Below, piece by piece: positions 16,147 to 23,475 of a DNA stretch of 30,158 nt. A program made the position numbers and the translations under genes. This stretch comes from a virus. Below the pieces are notes generated by a model. The model saw only the letters and a program-made list of their open reading frames with translations, did not search any database and was not told where the DNA came from. Position 1 is the stretch's first letter, and each line of letters starts with the position of its first letter. The stretch spans positions 1 to 30,158 of the IMG/VR virus record IMGVR_UViG_3300017917_000670. One strand, written 5' to 3'.

Positions 16147-16569
16147 TTAGCTTGCGCTTGTAGCTGTAGAAGCTAGACGGAAACCAACGTTTGTTACTGT
16201 TGCGCCACTTAAGTCGTAACCGTTAACTGTTCCTAGAGCACGAATTTGTGTCTGTAGAGCAGCCGCTGTGTATGCGCCAACTGGGTATACAGCAACAGAC
16301 ATGTTAGTTACGTTAGATGTTGCGCTTACGCTGTACATCATAACTGTAGCTAATTGCTCAATAGATTGCATAACTTGTGCAACCATTTCGTCAACGCCTA
16401 ATTGGTCTGTTGGGGCAGCACCTAGGTCAAAGCCGAAGAAGTCCATTGCTGGACCGATAAAGTTAGTAGTAGTACCGTTTGCTGCTGCTGAAGAAGCTAC
16501 TGGACCGTTTTGAACGTCCATTGCAAATACTGGTTGTGCATCACCGTGAGTACGTGTAAATCCTGCCAT
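16147..16569 (-). CDS. Small virion-type protein, monocistronic and late
   Basis: 140 residues, Ala/Thr/Val-rich and nearly free of Lys: MAGFTRTHGDAQPVFAMDV, MDFFGFDLGAAPTDQLGVDE, then a helix (VAQVMQSIEQLATVMMYSV) and strands SVAVYPVGAYTAA. The low charge and single-gene unit, with its own late promoter (16615-16622), a 5' hairpin, a good Shine-Dalgarno (AAGGA, 8 bases from ATG) and a strong terminator, all suggest an abundant structural protein. I do not recognise it as a named T4 protein; a small surface or tail protein is likely. No enzyme motif. Confidence 0.7.
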   Translation of the reverse strand: MAGFTRTHGDAQPVFAMDVQNGPVASSAAANGTTTNFIGPAMDFFGFDLGAAPTDQLGVDEMVAQVMQSIEQLATVMMYSVSATSNVTNMSVAVYPVGAYTAAALQTQIRALGTVNGYDLSGATVTNVGFRLASTATSAS

Positions 16570-16591
16570 GATAATTTTCCTTTAAAATGTT

Positions 16592-16622
16592 TGAATCCTA
16601 TAGATTCATACACTTATTTATG
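16592..16622 (-). promoter_or_regulatory. Late promoter plus 5' mRNA hairpin for the 16147-16569 gene
   Basis: Minus-strand CATAAATA (16615-16622) predicts a start near 16609. Immediately downstream TGAATC-tatag-GATTCA (16592-16608) forms a hairpin at the very 5' end of the message, a position where hairpins commonly protect RNA. The leader then carries AAGGA before the ATG at 16569. Confidence 0.6.
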
Positions 16623-16650
16623 CCTGGCACAAAAAAATGTTGGATTTGGG

Positions 16651-17796
16651 TTATCGGCCAGCGAGATTTTGGCGTGAAAAACCCATTCTATCAACGAATT
16701 TTAAGCCGTTGCTGACGAATCCCTCTTGTGTTTGAGTACCGTCTTGTAGATAACCCTTGACTGGGCTTGCTTCGGCAGCTTTGTTTAGTTGGTCAACAAT
16801 AGACATTTTTAACTGATAAAGAGCAACCCAGATAGTGAATGCCCCTACAAGGCCCTCTTTGTTTTGTTGTAAATGCTGTGTTAGTTTTTGACGCATGGCC
16901 TCAGTCATAGGACGACTGTTAAAGTATTGCATAAACCCGTCTACTAAATCATTGAGATTTCCAGCAACAATTTTCTTATTAATATACGTAGTGAACAATC
17001 CACGGAATGTAGCGGCTGCTTGTGGGGCTGTATTTAACAACTGATCCACAGCTTGACCGTACTTAGATACAGCAGATTGTGCTTTTTTAACTAAAGTATT
17101 GTCTAACTTAAGTTTAGGAGTTATCGGCATTTTAGCAGGAACAATCGCTACATTGCTATTGTTCTTTAAGCTGCCTATGGTTCCATCTAACGGCGTAGCT
17201 TCGTCTGTTGTCTGGGCTGTAGCTGGTATAAATTGGTGTACAACTATACCTGCTTGTTTACCTTTAAAGAATTGTCCTACATCGCTATTTGCGTCAACGG
17301 TGTATGTGATACCATTGGGATTGGCTCTAAACTTATACATACCGTTTTGGTCTTGCAGTGGCTGACTGAATAGTAGGTCACCCCAATAGTACCCTTTACT
17401 GCGGTCTGACTTTTCTAAGCCAGGCCAAATCTCTGCGATTAACTGATGTAGTCCCGAACGGTCTACACCCCTTGCTCTATCATATTCTACAAATTGTTCA
17501 GGACTGAAAACTTGTCGGCCAGACATGTCCTTTTTATTGAACATGTGCTTGTCCATAATGCTAAACTTCCCGTTTGTACCACGACCAAATATCAATGCAG
17601 GATATCCATCCCATTTAATAGTCACAGTCTGTGGATTCTTAACAGTATTAACAGAAGCCTGTATAGCACGACTTGCCCCCTGAGAACCATCTAAAAATAC
17701 CAAATCTTCAGGGTGGTCTAAATGTCCTTTTGCTTCAAAAAGACTTAATTGTTCAATCTTAGATTTTAGAAATGATAATTCATCAGTTATGGTCAT
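16651..17796 (-). CDS. KWDG-motif protein, nucleotidyltransferase/ligase-like (DUF6267 type)
   Basis: 381 residues. The segment TVTIKWDGYPALIFGRG (Lys61) matches K-x-D-G, motif I of the covalent nucleotidyltransferase family (DNA and RNA ligases, capping enzymes), where the Lys takes AMP or GMP. Further motif-like pieces appear in the right order: GKFSIMDKHMF, YYWGDLLFSQ (136-145, motif III position), YKFRANPNGITYTV, and AGIVVHQF (182-189, near motif IV). Residues 215-370 are helical and unlike ligase OB domains. Related phage proteins with an EKTDGQ version of the motif are known in marine T4-like phages but uncharacterised. It ends 14 bases into... no neighbour overlap downstream; upstream its ATG overlaps the 84-residue gene by 14 bases. 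Activity is inferred; it could be a ligase-fold protein without catalysis. Confidence 0.6.
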   Translation of the reverse strand: MTITDELSFLKSKIEQLSLFEAKGHLDHPEDLVFLDGSQGASRAIQASVNTVKNPQTVTIKWDGYPALIFGRGTNGKFSIMDKHMFNKKDMSGRQVFSPEQFVEYDRARGVDRSGLHQLIAEIWPGLEKSDRSKGYYWGDLLFSQPLQDQNGMYKFRANPNGITYTVDANSDVGQFFKGKQAGIVVHQFIPATAQTTDEATPLDGTIGSLKNNSNVAIVPAKMPITPKLKLDNTLVKKAQSAVSKYGQAVDQLLNTAPQAAATFRGLFTTYINKKIVAGNLNDLVDGFMQYFNSRPMTEAMRQKLTQHLQQNKEGLVGAFTIWVALYQLKMSIVDQLNKAAEASPVKGYLQDGTQTQEGFVSNGLKFVDRMGFSRQNLAGR

Positions 17797-18037
17797 TTTT
17801 ACTGTTCTTTTTTATAGATTTAGCAAACCTAGATTGATCCTTGCTCTTAATAGCACTTAACAATTTTCTTTCTAAAATCTCAGCCTGTTCAGGAGAATAG
17901 TGTTTATTAATCATTTCAATTAAATTAATGGCACTGGTAATGATATTATGACCCCTACTTTCGATGATATGGGCCGTATCACGGTTGTTACCAATTGCCT
18001 CTAATTCTTCTAAAAGACTGCGAGTTTGTTTTTGCAT
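17783..18037 (-). CDS. Conserved small protein MQKQTRSLLEEL, unknown function
   Basis: 84 residues, almost entirely helical: MQKQTRSLLEELEAIGNN, then HIIESRGHNIITSAINLIEM, EQAEILERKLLSAIK and a basic tail. I associate this sequence type with a small protein found beside helicase or morphogenesis genes in T4-like cyanophages; no function is known to me. Its ATG lies seven bases after the late motif AATAAATA (18045-18052) and no Shine-Dalgarno is present, so the mRNA may have almost no leader. It overlaps the next gene by 14 bases. Confidence 0.75.
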   Translation of the reverse strand: MQKQTRSLLEELEAIGNNRDTAHIIESRGHNIITSAINLIEMINKHYSPEQAEILERKLLSAIKSKDQSRFAKSIKKNSKNDHN

Positions 18038-18044
18038 GATATAG

Positions 18045-18052
18045 TATTTATT
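18045..18052 (-). promoter_or_regulatory. Late-type promoter AATAAATA for the 17783-18037 gene
   Basis: Minus-strand AATAAATACTATATC stands between the gp41 stop (18065) and the ATG at 18037. The predicted start point falls at about 18039, a leader of about two bases. It marks the border between the replication genes and the late block. Confidence 0.55.
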
Positions 18053-18064
18053 CTGAAACCGTTT

Positions 18065-19516
18065 TTATTTCTTTAAACTATTGAGTAATGTCTTTAATTT
18101 TGACCCCTGAACGTCTACTACGACCTTTTTATTCAGAGGTTCTAAAACTTCTCCTGTGTTTTGGTCTATTATAGGGTCAGTAGAAACTAATGTAGATTGG
18201 GGTTTGAGCTTATTCATAATATCATTTGCGCTGGGGGTAGCCTTGTACTTAGCTTGTTGCTCACCATAACCCTCAGGATCAGGATCTGTAATACGCAATG
18301 TTTCTACGTTGAATTCTAGTTCAATCTTTTGCCCTACACCAGAACTACTACGGGTTTTCATCAACTGCAATTGATACTGACCACGTTCACGCATACTGCG
18401 ACTTGTAAAGATACCGAACACGTTATCTGCTGTGTTAATCTTTGAGATACCACCTGAAATGTGACTGTGGTCAAATTCAATCTCCTCAACAGCACTACGA
18501 TTCAACTGCGATGCTGTTACTAATAATACATTCAATTCTTTCGCTAAGTTACGCACTTCTTCCGCAACGTACTTATCTTTAACGAACAAGTCGCTTGGAC
18601 TGACTTTCGCACTGACCGGCATCAACAAATCTAAGTAATCAATACACAAGAAGTCTATGTTCATTCCTGTTTGAATTTGTAGTTCTTTACAATATGCACG
18701 AATGTCATTGACGTTACTCTGTGCTGGCATATACTTGACACGGAACTTACCATACTTCTTACTCATCATCTTAATCTTCATTTCAATATCATCAATTGAT
18801 TTGAAAATTTCACGACTACTTGTTTCAGTGGTCATAGAGTCAATACGCATAGAACACAAGCCTTCGCTAAGTTCTAGTGTGATATAGACACCGTTGAGTC
18901 CCATACTAGTCCAGTTAACTGCTAAGTTCTGCATGAACAAACTCTTACCAGAACCAGAACCACCGGCAAAGATTTGTAATTCACCGCGATTGAAACCGCC
19001 ATAGAGTTTCTTGTCCATACTAGGCCAGCCTGTACTGACTTGCCCGTTGTTAGATTTCAATGCCAACAATCGACCTCTAGGATCAGCAAAGTAATCCATA
19101 CCCATGTCTTTTTGTAGACTGATTTGCACTGCGTCTTTTATTAATTTTTCAACAGGGTCGTACTCACCCTTTTCAAGCAAGTCGGCACTCTTTAAAATCG
19201 CACGTTCTAGTTCTTGTCGTTTAGTAAATTTTTCAAACTGTTCCAAGAACCAATCGTAATGTCCTTGATTCAAGTTTTGAATGTGTTCTAGTTTGATACC
19301 AGTAACTGCTTCTACTTGTTCAAACTCAGGTAGTATCTTGTATTCATCAGCATGGTGTTTGATAAACTCAGCAACAGGTCTGATAGATTTATCAAAATTG
19401 ATTGCGTTATAAATGTTAGTAACACGGGTAAACAACTCCGCGTTAGTTAACATCATTCGTAGAAAATATTTTTGCTTCTCAACTGGGTAACTATTATCTT
19501 CATAGTCCTTTTTCAA
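18065..19516 (-). CDS. 41: Replicative DNA helicase, T4 gp41 / DnaB family
   Basis: 483 residues. The RecA-type core is clear: GGSGSGKS (Lys191, Walker A), FLCIDYLDLL (Asp293, Walker B), VTASQLNRS (sensor), and KTRSSSGVG near the end, the beta-hairpin and arginine-finger region of DnaB-type hexamers. The N-terminal 160 residues are helical, as in gp41. It unwinds DNA ahead of the fork with the gp61 primase. The chosen start is TTG 19516, preceded by AAGGAAG at seven bases; it overlaps the primase stop by 17 bases, so the two are coupled. No in-frame ATG occurs until residue 21. T4 gp41 is 475 residues, so length fits. Expressed from the promoter before the primase. Confidence 0.93.
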   Translation of the reverse strand: MKKDYEDNSYPVEKQKYFLRMMLTNAELFTRVTNIYNAINFDKSIRPVAEFIKHHADEYKILPEFEQVEAVTGIKLEHIQNLNQGHYDWFLEQFEKFTKRQELERAILKSADLLEKGEYDPVEKLIKDAVQISLQKDMGMDYFADPRGRLLALKSNNGQVSTGWPSMDKKLYGGFNRGELQIFAGGSGSGKSLFMQNLAVNWTSMGLNGVYITLELSEGLCSMRIDSMTTETSSREIFKSIDDIEMKIKMMSKKYGKFRVKYMPAQSNVNDIRAYCKELQIQTGMNIDFLCIDYLDLLMPVSAKVSPSDLFVKDKYVAEEVRNLAKELNVLLVTASQLNRSAVEEIEFDHSHISGGISKINTADNVFGIFTSRSMRERGQYQLQLMKTRSSSGVGQKIELEFNVETLRITDPDPEGYGEQQAKYKATPSANDIMNKLKPQSTLVSTDPIIDQNTGEVLEPLNKKVVVDVQGSKLKTLLNSLKK

Positions 19517-20477
19517 TTTGTTTCTTCCTTAATTCTATTTTAATTTTGCTCATTGTAGCAGATTCTAATATACTCAGTAAAGTAGGGAGTCTACCATATC
19601 TCACAACGGCATCATTTACATCTTTTATGTCACTATCCCAATGTGGGATGCTGACACTATAACCTAATTGAATAGCTCTTTCACACGTTTCAAGTCCTGA
19701 TTTGTCTCGGTCTGGAACAAAGATAATCTGTCTATTTAATTGTGCAAGTAATTCTGCTTGATTGTCATTGATTGTATTGTGTGTCAATGCACAACAACCT
19801 AAACTCAATGCGTCAAAGATACCTTCAACCAATATAGTAACACTTTGATCGGGTAGTTGAAAGTCATAACCGAACACATAACCTTCTTGTTGTTCGTTAA
19901 TGTATTTGGGGATTTTATTATCTAAGAATCTACTTGTATGTCCTACAATCTTATTCTTATACGTGTATGGTATGATGATACGGTTTCCCATTCGACCTTT
20001 ATCGTCGGGAGTAACCATGAAAGGATATTCAGTATTACTTATACCCCTCGCCCTGAGATAGTCTATGTATATTTTGTGCGATTCATTATTTTCATCAATT
20101 AACACAGCATTTTCGGGCAACTCATGGTCTTTAAATTTAATCTTCTTTTCTTTTCGTTTAGGTTGTGTAAAATCTAAGAAATCTTTTTGTTGTAAACTCT
20201 CTAAGCTCCACTTGCCGATTTGTGTTTCATCGACGCCGCACCATGTCAATAACTGTCGTGTATTCTTAGATATAGTTCTACCCAAGACAAAGCCAGTTTT
20301 AAAATTACAGTTGAAGCAATGATATGACCAATTAGTTTGTCCGTCAAACTTAATACCACCACGACCTCGTTTGTCAGCAGTATGCCCGCGATGGTGACAG
20401 CAGATGGCATTGAAGCTATGCCAGCCGCCGTGGGTAAGTTTTTTCTTGCCTGGAATTAACGACAGAATATCAAACAT
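19500..20477 (-). CDS. 61: DNA primase, T4 gp61 / DnaG type
   Basis: 325 residues. An N-terminal zinc-binding module is formed by Cys26-Cys27-His28 and Cys54-x-x-Cys57 (AICCHHRGH ... YHCFNCNF). The TOPRIM catalytic core follows: ILVEGIFDALSL with Glu218 and Asp222, and FVPDRDKSGLE with Asp256 and Asp258. It makes RNA primers for lagging-strand synthesis together with gp41, encoded just downstream with a 17-base overlap. Length is near T4 gp61 (342). The ATG at 20477 has no Shine-Dalgarno and lies exactly at the predicted start of transcription from the promoter at 20484-20512. Confidence 0.92.
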   Translation of the reverse strand: MFDILSLIPGKKKLTHGGWHSFNAICCHHRGHTADKRGRGGIKFDGQTNWSYHCFNCNFKTGFVLGRTISKNTRQLLTWCGVDETQIGKWSLESLQQKDFLDFTQPKRKEKKIKFKDHELPENAVLIDENNESHKIYIDYLRARGISNTEYPFMVTPDDKGRMGNRIIIPYTYKNKIVGHTSRFLDNKIPKYINEQQEGYVFGYDFQLPDQSVTILVEGIFDALSLGCCALTHNTINDNQAELLAQLNRQIIFVPDRDKSGLETCERAIQLGYSVSIPHWDSDIKDVNDAVVRYGRLPTLLSILESATMSKIKIELRKKQIEKGL

Positions 20478-20483
20478 TAAGTT

Positions 20484-20512
20484 AGTGTAACATAAAATAG
20501 TTACACAATCAA
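20484..20512 (-). promoter_or_regulatory. Sigma70-type promoter with palindrome for primase-helicase
   Basis: Minus-strand TTGATT (20507-20512), 17-base spacer, TACACT (20484-20489); each box matches four of six consensus bases. The +1 falls on the A of the primase ATG (20477). The spacer and -10 hold a perfect 7-bp inverted repeat, GTGTAAC/GTTACAC (20485-20506), which could be an operator or a weak hairpin after the structural gene. Confidence 0.5.
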
Positions 20513-20515
20513 GTT

Positions 20516-21223
20516 TTATCTAGCCAATATATTGGTAACAACGCCCGCATTACTTACGAAACCAATACGGATATAAGGATGGAATCCTGTGATATTATAA
20601 TGGAACGTGTCTGTAGTGTCTGTGTAATTGTATATTGGACTAACCGGATACCAATCGCTATCAATATCAGTAGAACCTTCAACCATAACATTACCATAGA
20701 AGTCAGTGTATGTGGCTTGCAGTGTTAATGTTGGGTTATCAGAACTTGTATAAACACTTGTATAGTATACGGCTGAGTTTGGATCTGGAACATAGTATGT
20801 GTTTGGGATCCAATTTGTGTTTGCAAACCCTTGACCAGTAGGAATAGTTAATTGTGTGCTTGGGACAAAGCTAGGCAATATGCTATTAACGATGTTCAAG
20901 TCACCGCGGCCACCTGCATTTTGGTCAACAAACACAGGGTAGTCAAATGTTCCAACTGGAATCTCTAATGTATAATAGCATTTCTGTGCGTCTATTTCTT
21001 CTAACTCACCTGGGTCTAAATACAATGCGGCAATGCCTGTTAAACCTAATTGTACAGTTAGTGCTTTTTTGATTAGAACAGTTGTGCCAGTACTATTTAA
21101 AATTCTGCAGGTGATTTCTTTACCTGTGATATCGACGGGTTTTTGTTCTTGGTTTAAGAACTGGAATTGAATCTGATTGTCTACACCTTTGTGTAGTGTT
21201 AATGGTTTGGCATACTGAGGCAT
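20516..21223 (-). CDS. Virion structural protein MPQYAKPLTLHKGVDN family
   Basis: 235 residues from ATG 21223, preceded by AAGGAG at an ideal distance; a longer frame to 21319 would add an unlikely N-terminus. The start PLTLHKGVDNQIQFQFLNQE and KPVDITGKEITCRIL describe a small beta domain (an Ig-like/baseplate protein fold is typical), then VFVDQNAGGRGDLNIVNSIL is a motif I associate with a structural protein of marine T4-like phages. The C-terminal 100 residues are beta-rich with aromatic strands (TLTLQATYTDFYGNVMVEGS, YPVSPIYNYTDTTD) as in domains that assess measured surface binding. Late motif 87 bases upstream. Precise location in the particle unknown. Confidence 0.7.
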   Translation of the reverse strand: MPQYAKPLTLHKGVDNQIQFQFLNQEQKPVDITGKEITCRILNSTGTTVLIKKALTVQLGLTGIAALYLDPGELEEIDAQKCYYTLEIPVGTFDYPVFVDQNAGGRGDLNIVNSILPSFVPSTQLTIPTGQGFANTNWIPNTYYVPDPNSAVYYTSVYTSSDNPTLTLQATYTDFYGNVMVEGSTDIDSDWYPVSPIYNYTDTTDTFHYNITGFHPYIRIGFVSNAGVVTNILAR

Positions 21224-21350
21224 ATAGCTCCTTGGAGAGGTTCCTGATAGTAGGACAACAATTTGTCGCTGGGTATAAACAAATACTTGAGTTGAATACA
21301 TGATAATGATATTTATCAAAATATATTATGTGGTTACCCAATGATAAATA
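21224..21350. promoter_or_regulatory. Divergent late promoters with 80-base leader on the minus side
   Basis: Minus-strand GATAAATA (21310-21317) and plus-strand GATAAATA (21343-21350) stand back to back, serving the structural gene at 21223 and the small gene at 21370. The minus leader is about 80 bases; GACAA-ATTG-TTGTC can form a hairpin in it, upstream of AAGGAG. The plus leader is about 13 bases. Confidence 0.6.
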
Positions 21351-21369
21351 TTTCGGTCTAAAAATAACA

Positions 21370-21750
21370 ATGATACACAACGAATTTTTTAAGAAATTAA
21401 GTGAAAACCACCCGTTTATAACGATATGTTCACACTCAAATCAGGACTACGTCGGAATAGTACAGAACAGGGATGATGTTGTCACTACTATATATGATTA
21501 CGGGGCTATAGTAGACCCTTTAATTAAAGAAAAATTCCTAGAACTAGGAGATATTTGGTGGTGGGAAAGCAATAGGCTTATCCCCATAAACCTATTTTTG
21601 AAAGATGAATGGACTATTTTTAAGCCCTATTTAAGAACTTTCAACAATAAAAGTCTTACTATTATTCACGGTCCTATTTGTAGTATTAGTGAATTAAACA
21701 AACGTAGGACTAAACGCAAGAGTATCACATTAGTTAAGAGGATGCCGTAA
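21370..21750 (+). CDS. Conserved small phage protein, VGIVQNRDD / WWWESNR
   Basis: 126 residues from ATG 21370; a frame extended to 21328 would run through the late motif and is rejected. Characteristic segments are QDYVGIVQNRDDVVTTIYDY, then LGDIWWWESNRLIPINLFLK, ending in a strongly basic NKRRTKRKSITLVKRMP. The basic tail suggests nucleic-acid contact. The triple Trp segment recalls a protein type seen in several T4-like marine phages, function unknown. It is the only plus-strand gene in an otherwise minus-strand half and carries its own late motif (21343-21350). Its end overlaps the DnaE-like gene tail-to-tail by 17 bases. No terminator hairpin is visible there, so antisense transcription into that gene is possible. 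Confidence 0.75.
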   Translation: MIHNEFFKKLSENHPFITICSHSNQDYVGIVQNRDDVVTTIYDYGAIVDPLIKEKFLELGDIWWWESNRLIPINLFLKDEWTIFKPYLRTFNNKSLTIIHGPICSISELNKRRTKRKSITLVKRMP

Positions 21751-22306
21751 GTAGATTCATATGCACAACGACCAATTGTGCATAAGCTATTGCGTGACTT
21801 TTCTTAAAACTATATCCATCGCTGCCCTTATCCCAAATAGTCTTTGTAACTTCGCGCCAGGGCAATCCAATTAAATGCTTTTTAGCTGGGCGAATAGCAG
21901 CTAAGAACATTGCTAGTCTGGGGATACTATCAATGGGTTCAGGCATTTTCTGTATAGAATTGTAATGATTCGCTAAGTGAATCAATTTCTCAACAAATTC
22001 TTTATCATTCAACTTAGACCAGTCAGGTTGTCGCATTAATTCTACTAGATGTTCTTCACTCTTTACTTGCTCATAGACATGAACATTAAGTAAGTCTAGT
22101 TTGAAGTATCCGCGCTTTTCAGCGTCAGTGTAATCAATGCTAGCCATGTCATTGACAGGATCATATGGAATGTCTGTAACGTAAACACCAGTGTTATGTT
22201 TACGCATAGGATTAACATTACGCATAGCCGCGGATGTATGAGTAATAAGTTTCAATAGTTTATCTCTATCACCAAAGTCAATATCAATATCTGAATCAAT
22301 TCTCAT
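21734..22306 (-). CDS. Miniature DNA polymerase III alpha (DnaE)-like protein
   Basis: 190 residues, against roughly 1,100 for DnaE. The start RIDSDIDIDFGDRDKLLKLI (Asp6, Asp8, Asp10) copies the DnaE palm motif PDxDxDF, which holds two catalytic metal ligands, and GYSFKKSHAIAYAQLVVVHM (164-183) copies the DnaE YxFNKSHAxAYA segment. Between them are KHNTGVYVTDIP and AEKRGYFKLDLLNV. Absent are the PHP domain, most of the palm and fingers, and the beta-binding part. Such short forms occur in T4-like aquatic phages; a polymerase cannot be made from it alone. It overlaps the DEDDh exonuclease by ATGA (22303-22306). Role unknown: perhaps a modulator or a DNA-end-binding subunit. Similarity is seen directly; function is open. 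Confidence 0.7.
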   Translation of the reverse strand: MRIDSDIDIDFGDRDKLLKLITHTSAAMRNVNPMRKHNTGVYVTDIPYDPVNDMASIDYTDAEKRGYFKLDLLNVHVYEQVKSEEHLVELMRQPDWSKLNDKEFVEKLIHLANHYNSIQKMPEPIDSIPRLAMFLAAIRPAKKHLIGLPWREVTKTIWDKGSDGYSFKKSHAIAYAQLVVVHMNLLTASS

Positions 22307-22863
22307 CGCGGTTCTGCCAGTCCTGCTTTCATTAATTTTATATACGCTTGTTGCACAACAATTGCTTGTCGTTCGGCATCTTCTACAGCCTTGTGACTTG
22401 TAACGTGTCCACCGTCTTTGAGTTTAACTCCTGCGATTTCCCACAGTGTTCTTGTGTCTCGCATTGTCCAGAAAGGCCAGGGTATAGGGTTAGGCTTGTC
22501 GCTTGTTTGTCGCCATGCATGTTCCATGACGACCAAATCGAAGGGAGCACCATTGCTCCACACAGCACGACGGTTCCAACAAAACTTGTATAGGATCTCC
22601 ATACACTCTGCAAACGGGATACGTCCATCTTCGCTAAATGCTTCTTCAAGTGCTGCAGGATTTTGTTCACTCCACCATCTGAGTGTATCTTCATTAATGC
22701 TCCTATTATATATCTCTGTTTGATCCTCAACAGTAGGTTTAAGTTCTAATCGCTCGACAACGCCGTTGCCGCGAGGATCAAATCTAACCGCCCCAATAGA
22801 TAGAATAACACAATTAGGTGTTGTGTCTAAACTCTCAATATCTATCATTACATCATTTGCCAT
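22303..22863 (-). CDS. DEDDh 3'-5' exonuclease (DexA/Rv2179c/DnaQ-like)
   Basis: 186 residues with all DEDDh ligands: Asp8 and Glu10 in MIDIESLD, Asp109 in SNGAPFDLVVME, His157 and Asp162 in SHKAVEDAERQA. The fold includes TPNCVILSIGAVRFDP, common to phage DexA and the Rv2179c-like RNases. It removes nucleotides from 3' ends of single-stranded DNA or RNA; which of the two cannot be told from the sequence. Size fits (T4 DexA is 227). It begins one base after the LRW-array gene at 22865 and overlaps the miniature DnaE-like gene, recalling the alpha-epsilon pairing of bacterial polymerase III. Confidence 0.88.
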   Translation of the reverse strand: MANDVMIDIESLDTTPNCVILSIGAVRFDPRGNGVVERLELKPTVEDQTEIYNRSINEDTLRWWSEQNPAALEEAFSEDGRIPFAECMEILYKFCWNRRAVWSNGAPFDLVVMEHAWRQTSDKPNPIPWPFWTMRDTRTLWEIAGVKLKDGGHVTSHKAVEDAERQAIVVQQAYIKLMKAGLAEPR

Positions 22864-22864
22864 G

Positions 22865-23152
22865 TTATTCCATTAGTTTATAGTGAATATAGATTTTCTC
22901 GTTCATAATTACTTCACCATGTGTATACCACCATGTATCACTATATCTTCTTTCGCCATAATGTTTTTTACACCAATCAATTGCTTGATTCATGTCACTG
23001 GTTCTTACTTTTGTAATAGCATAGAATACACGATCCTCCCACCCATTGTCAACTGGAACGGTCTTTTTGAATGTCCGAAAGTATATTGGTTCTATAGGGT
23101 CGTATCGCAAATCTTGTGCGAGTGTCCCATTTATACCTGTAGCAATTGCCAT
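22865..23152 (-). CDS. Small array protein 11 (last of the LRW array)
   Basis: 95 residues from ATG 23152, backed by a GAAGGGAA site eight bases upstream; a longer frame from 23173 is less likely. The start codon is formed from A plus the TGG of the Trp codon near the end of the gene before it, 22 bases of overlap. The core DMNQAIDWCKKHYGERRYSD and the WWYTHGEVIMN-YIHYKL ending correspond to the array pattern xxWCxxxxG...W...x-strand-helix, but the final LRW is replaced by KLME. No known domain. Soluble, mixed charge. Function unknown; see the array entry. Confidence 0.7.
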   Translation of the reverse strand: MAIATGINGTLAQDLRYDPIEPIYFRTFKKTVPVDNGWEDRVFYAITKVRTSDMNQAIDWCKKHYGERRYSDTWWYTHGEVIMNEKIYIHYKLME

Positions 23153-23475
23153 ATATACTTCCCTTCTAACCAATTGAAAAACTTATCTGCGTCAATTTTG
23201 TCTCTATATGCAACACCTTTGATTGTATACATGTCTTGTAAGTAATTACCGTATTCATTATCGGTCATCATCATTACAGTAGTGTTGACCCACATTATAT
23301 CATATTCTTTGTTGTTCAGTTCCAACACAAATCCAACTTCAAATGCGTCTGTGTTTTTGAACGCGGCTTCCATAAGTTTGATTTTATAAATCTTTTGCCT
23401 GATATCTTCCATATTAGGCCAAGTTACAGTTACAAACCTGTCGTATTGTGTGATTCTGAATGGATGGTCTATCAT
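23131..23475 (-). CDS. Small array protein 10 (divergent member)
   Basis: 114 residues. Does not show the array pattern clearly: MIDHPFRITQYDRFVTVTWP, helix RQKIYKIKLMEAAFKNTDA, strands VGFVLELNNKEYDIMWVN and an acidic MTDNEYGNYLQD, ending KFFNWLEGKYIWQLLQV. A Trp-rich end remains. It may be unrelated to the others or much diverged. Starts with ATGA overlap with the gene upstream and its Trp codon near the end supplies the start codon of the next gene. No known family. Confidence 0.6.
   Translation of the reverse strand: MIDHPFRITQYDRFVTVTWPNMEDIRQKIYKIKLMEAAFKNTDAFEVGFVLELNNKEYDIMWVNTTVMMMTDNEYGNYLQDMYTIKGVAYRDKIDADKFFNWLEGKYIWQLLQV

Noticed and set aside
22383-22730. Overlapping open frames on both strands within the DEDDh exonuclease gene
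   Set aside because: Shadows of the exonuclease gene, which has all catalytic residues.
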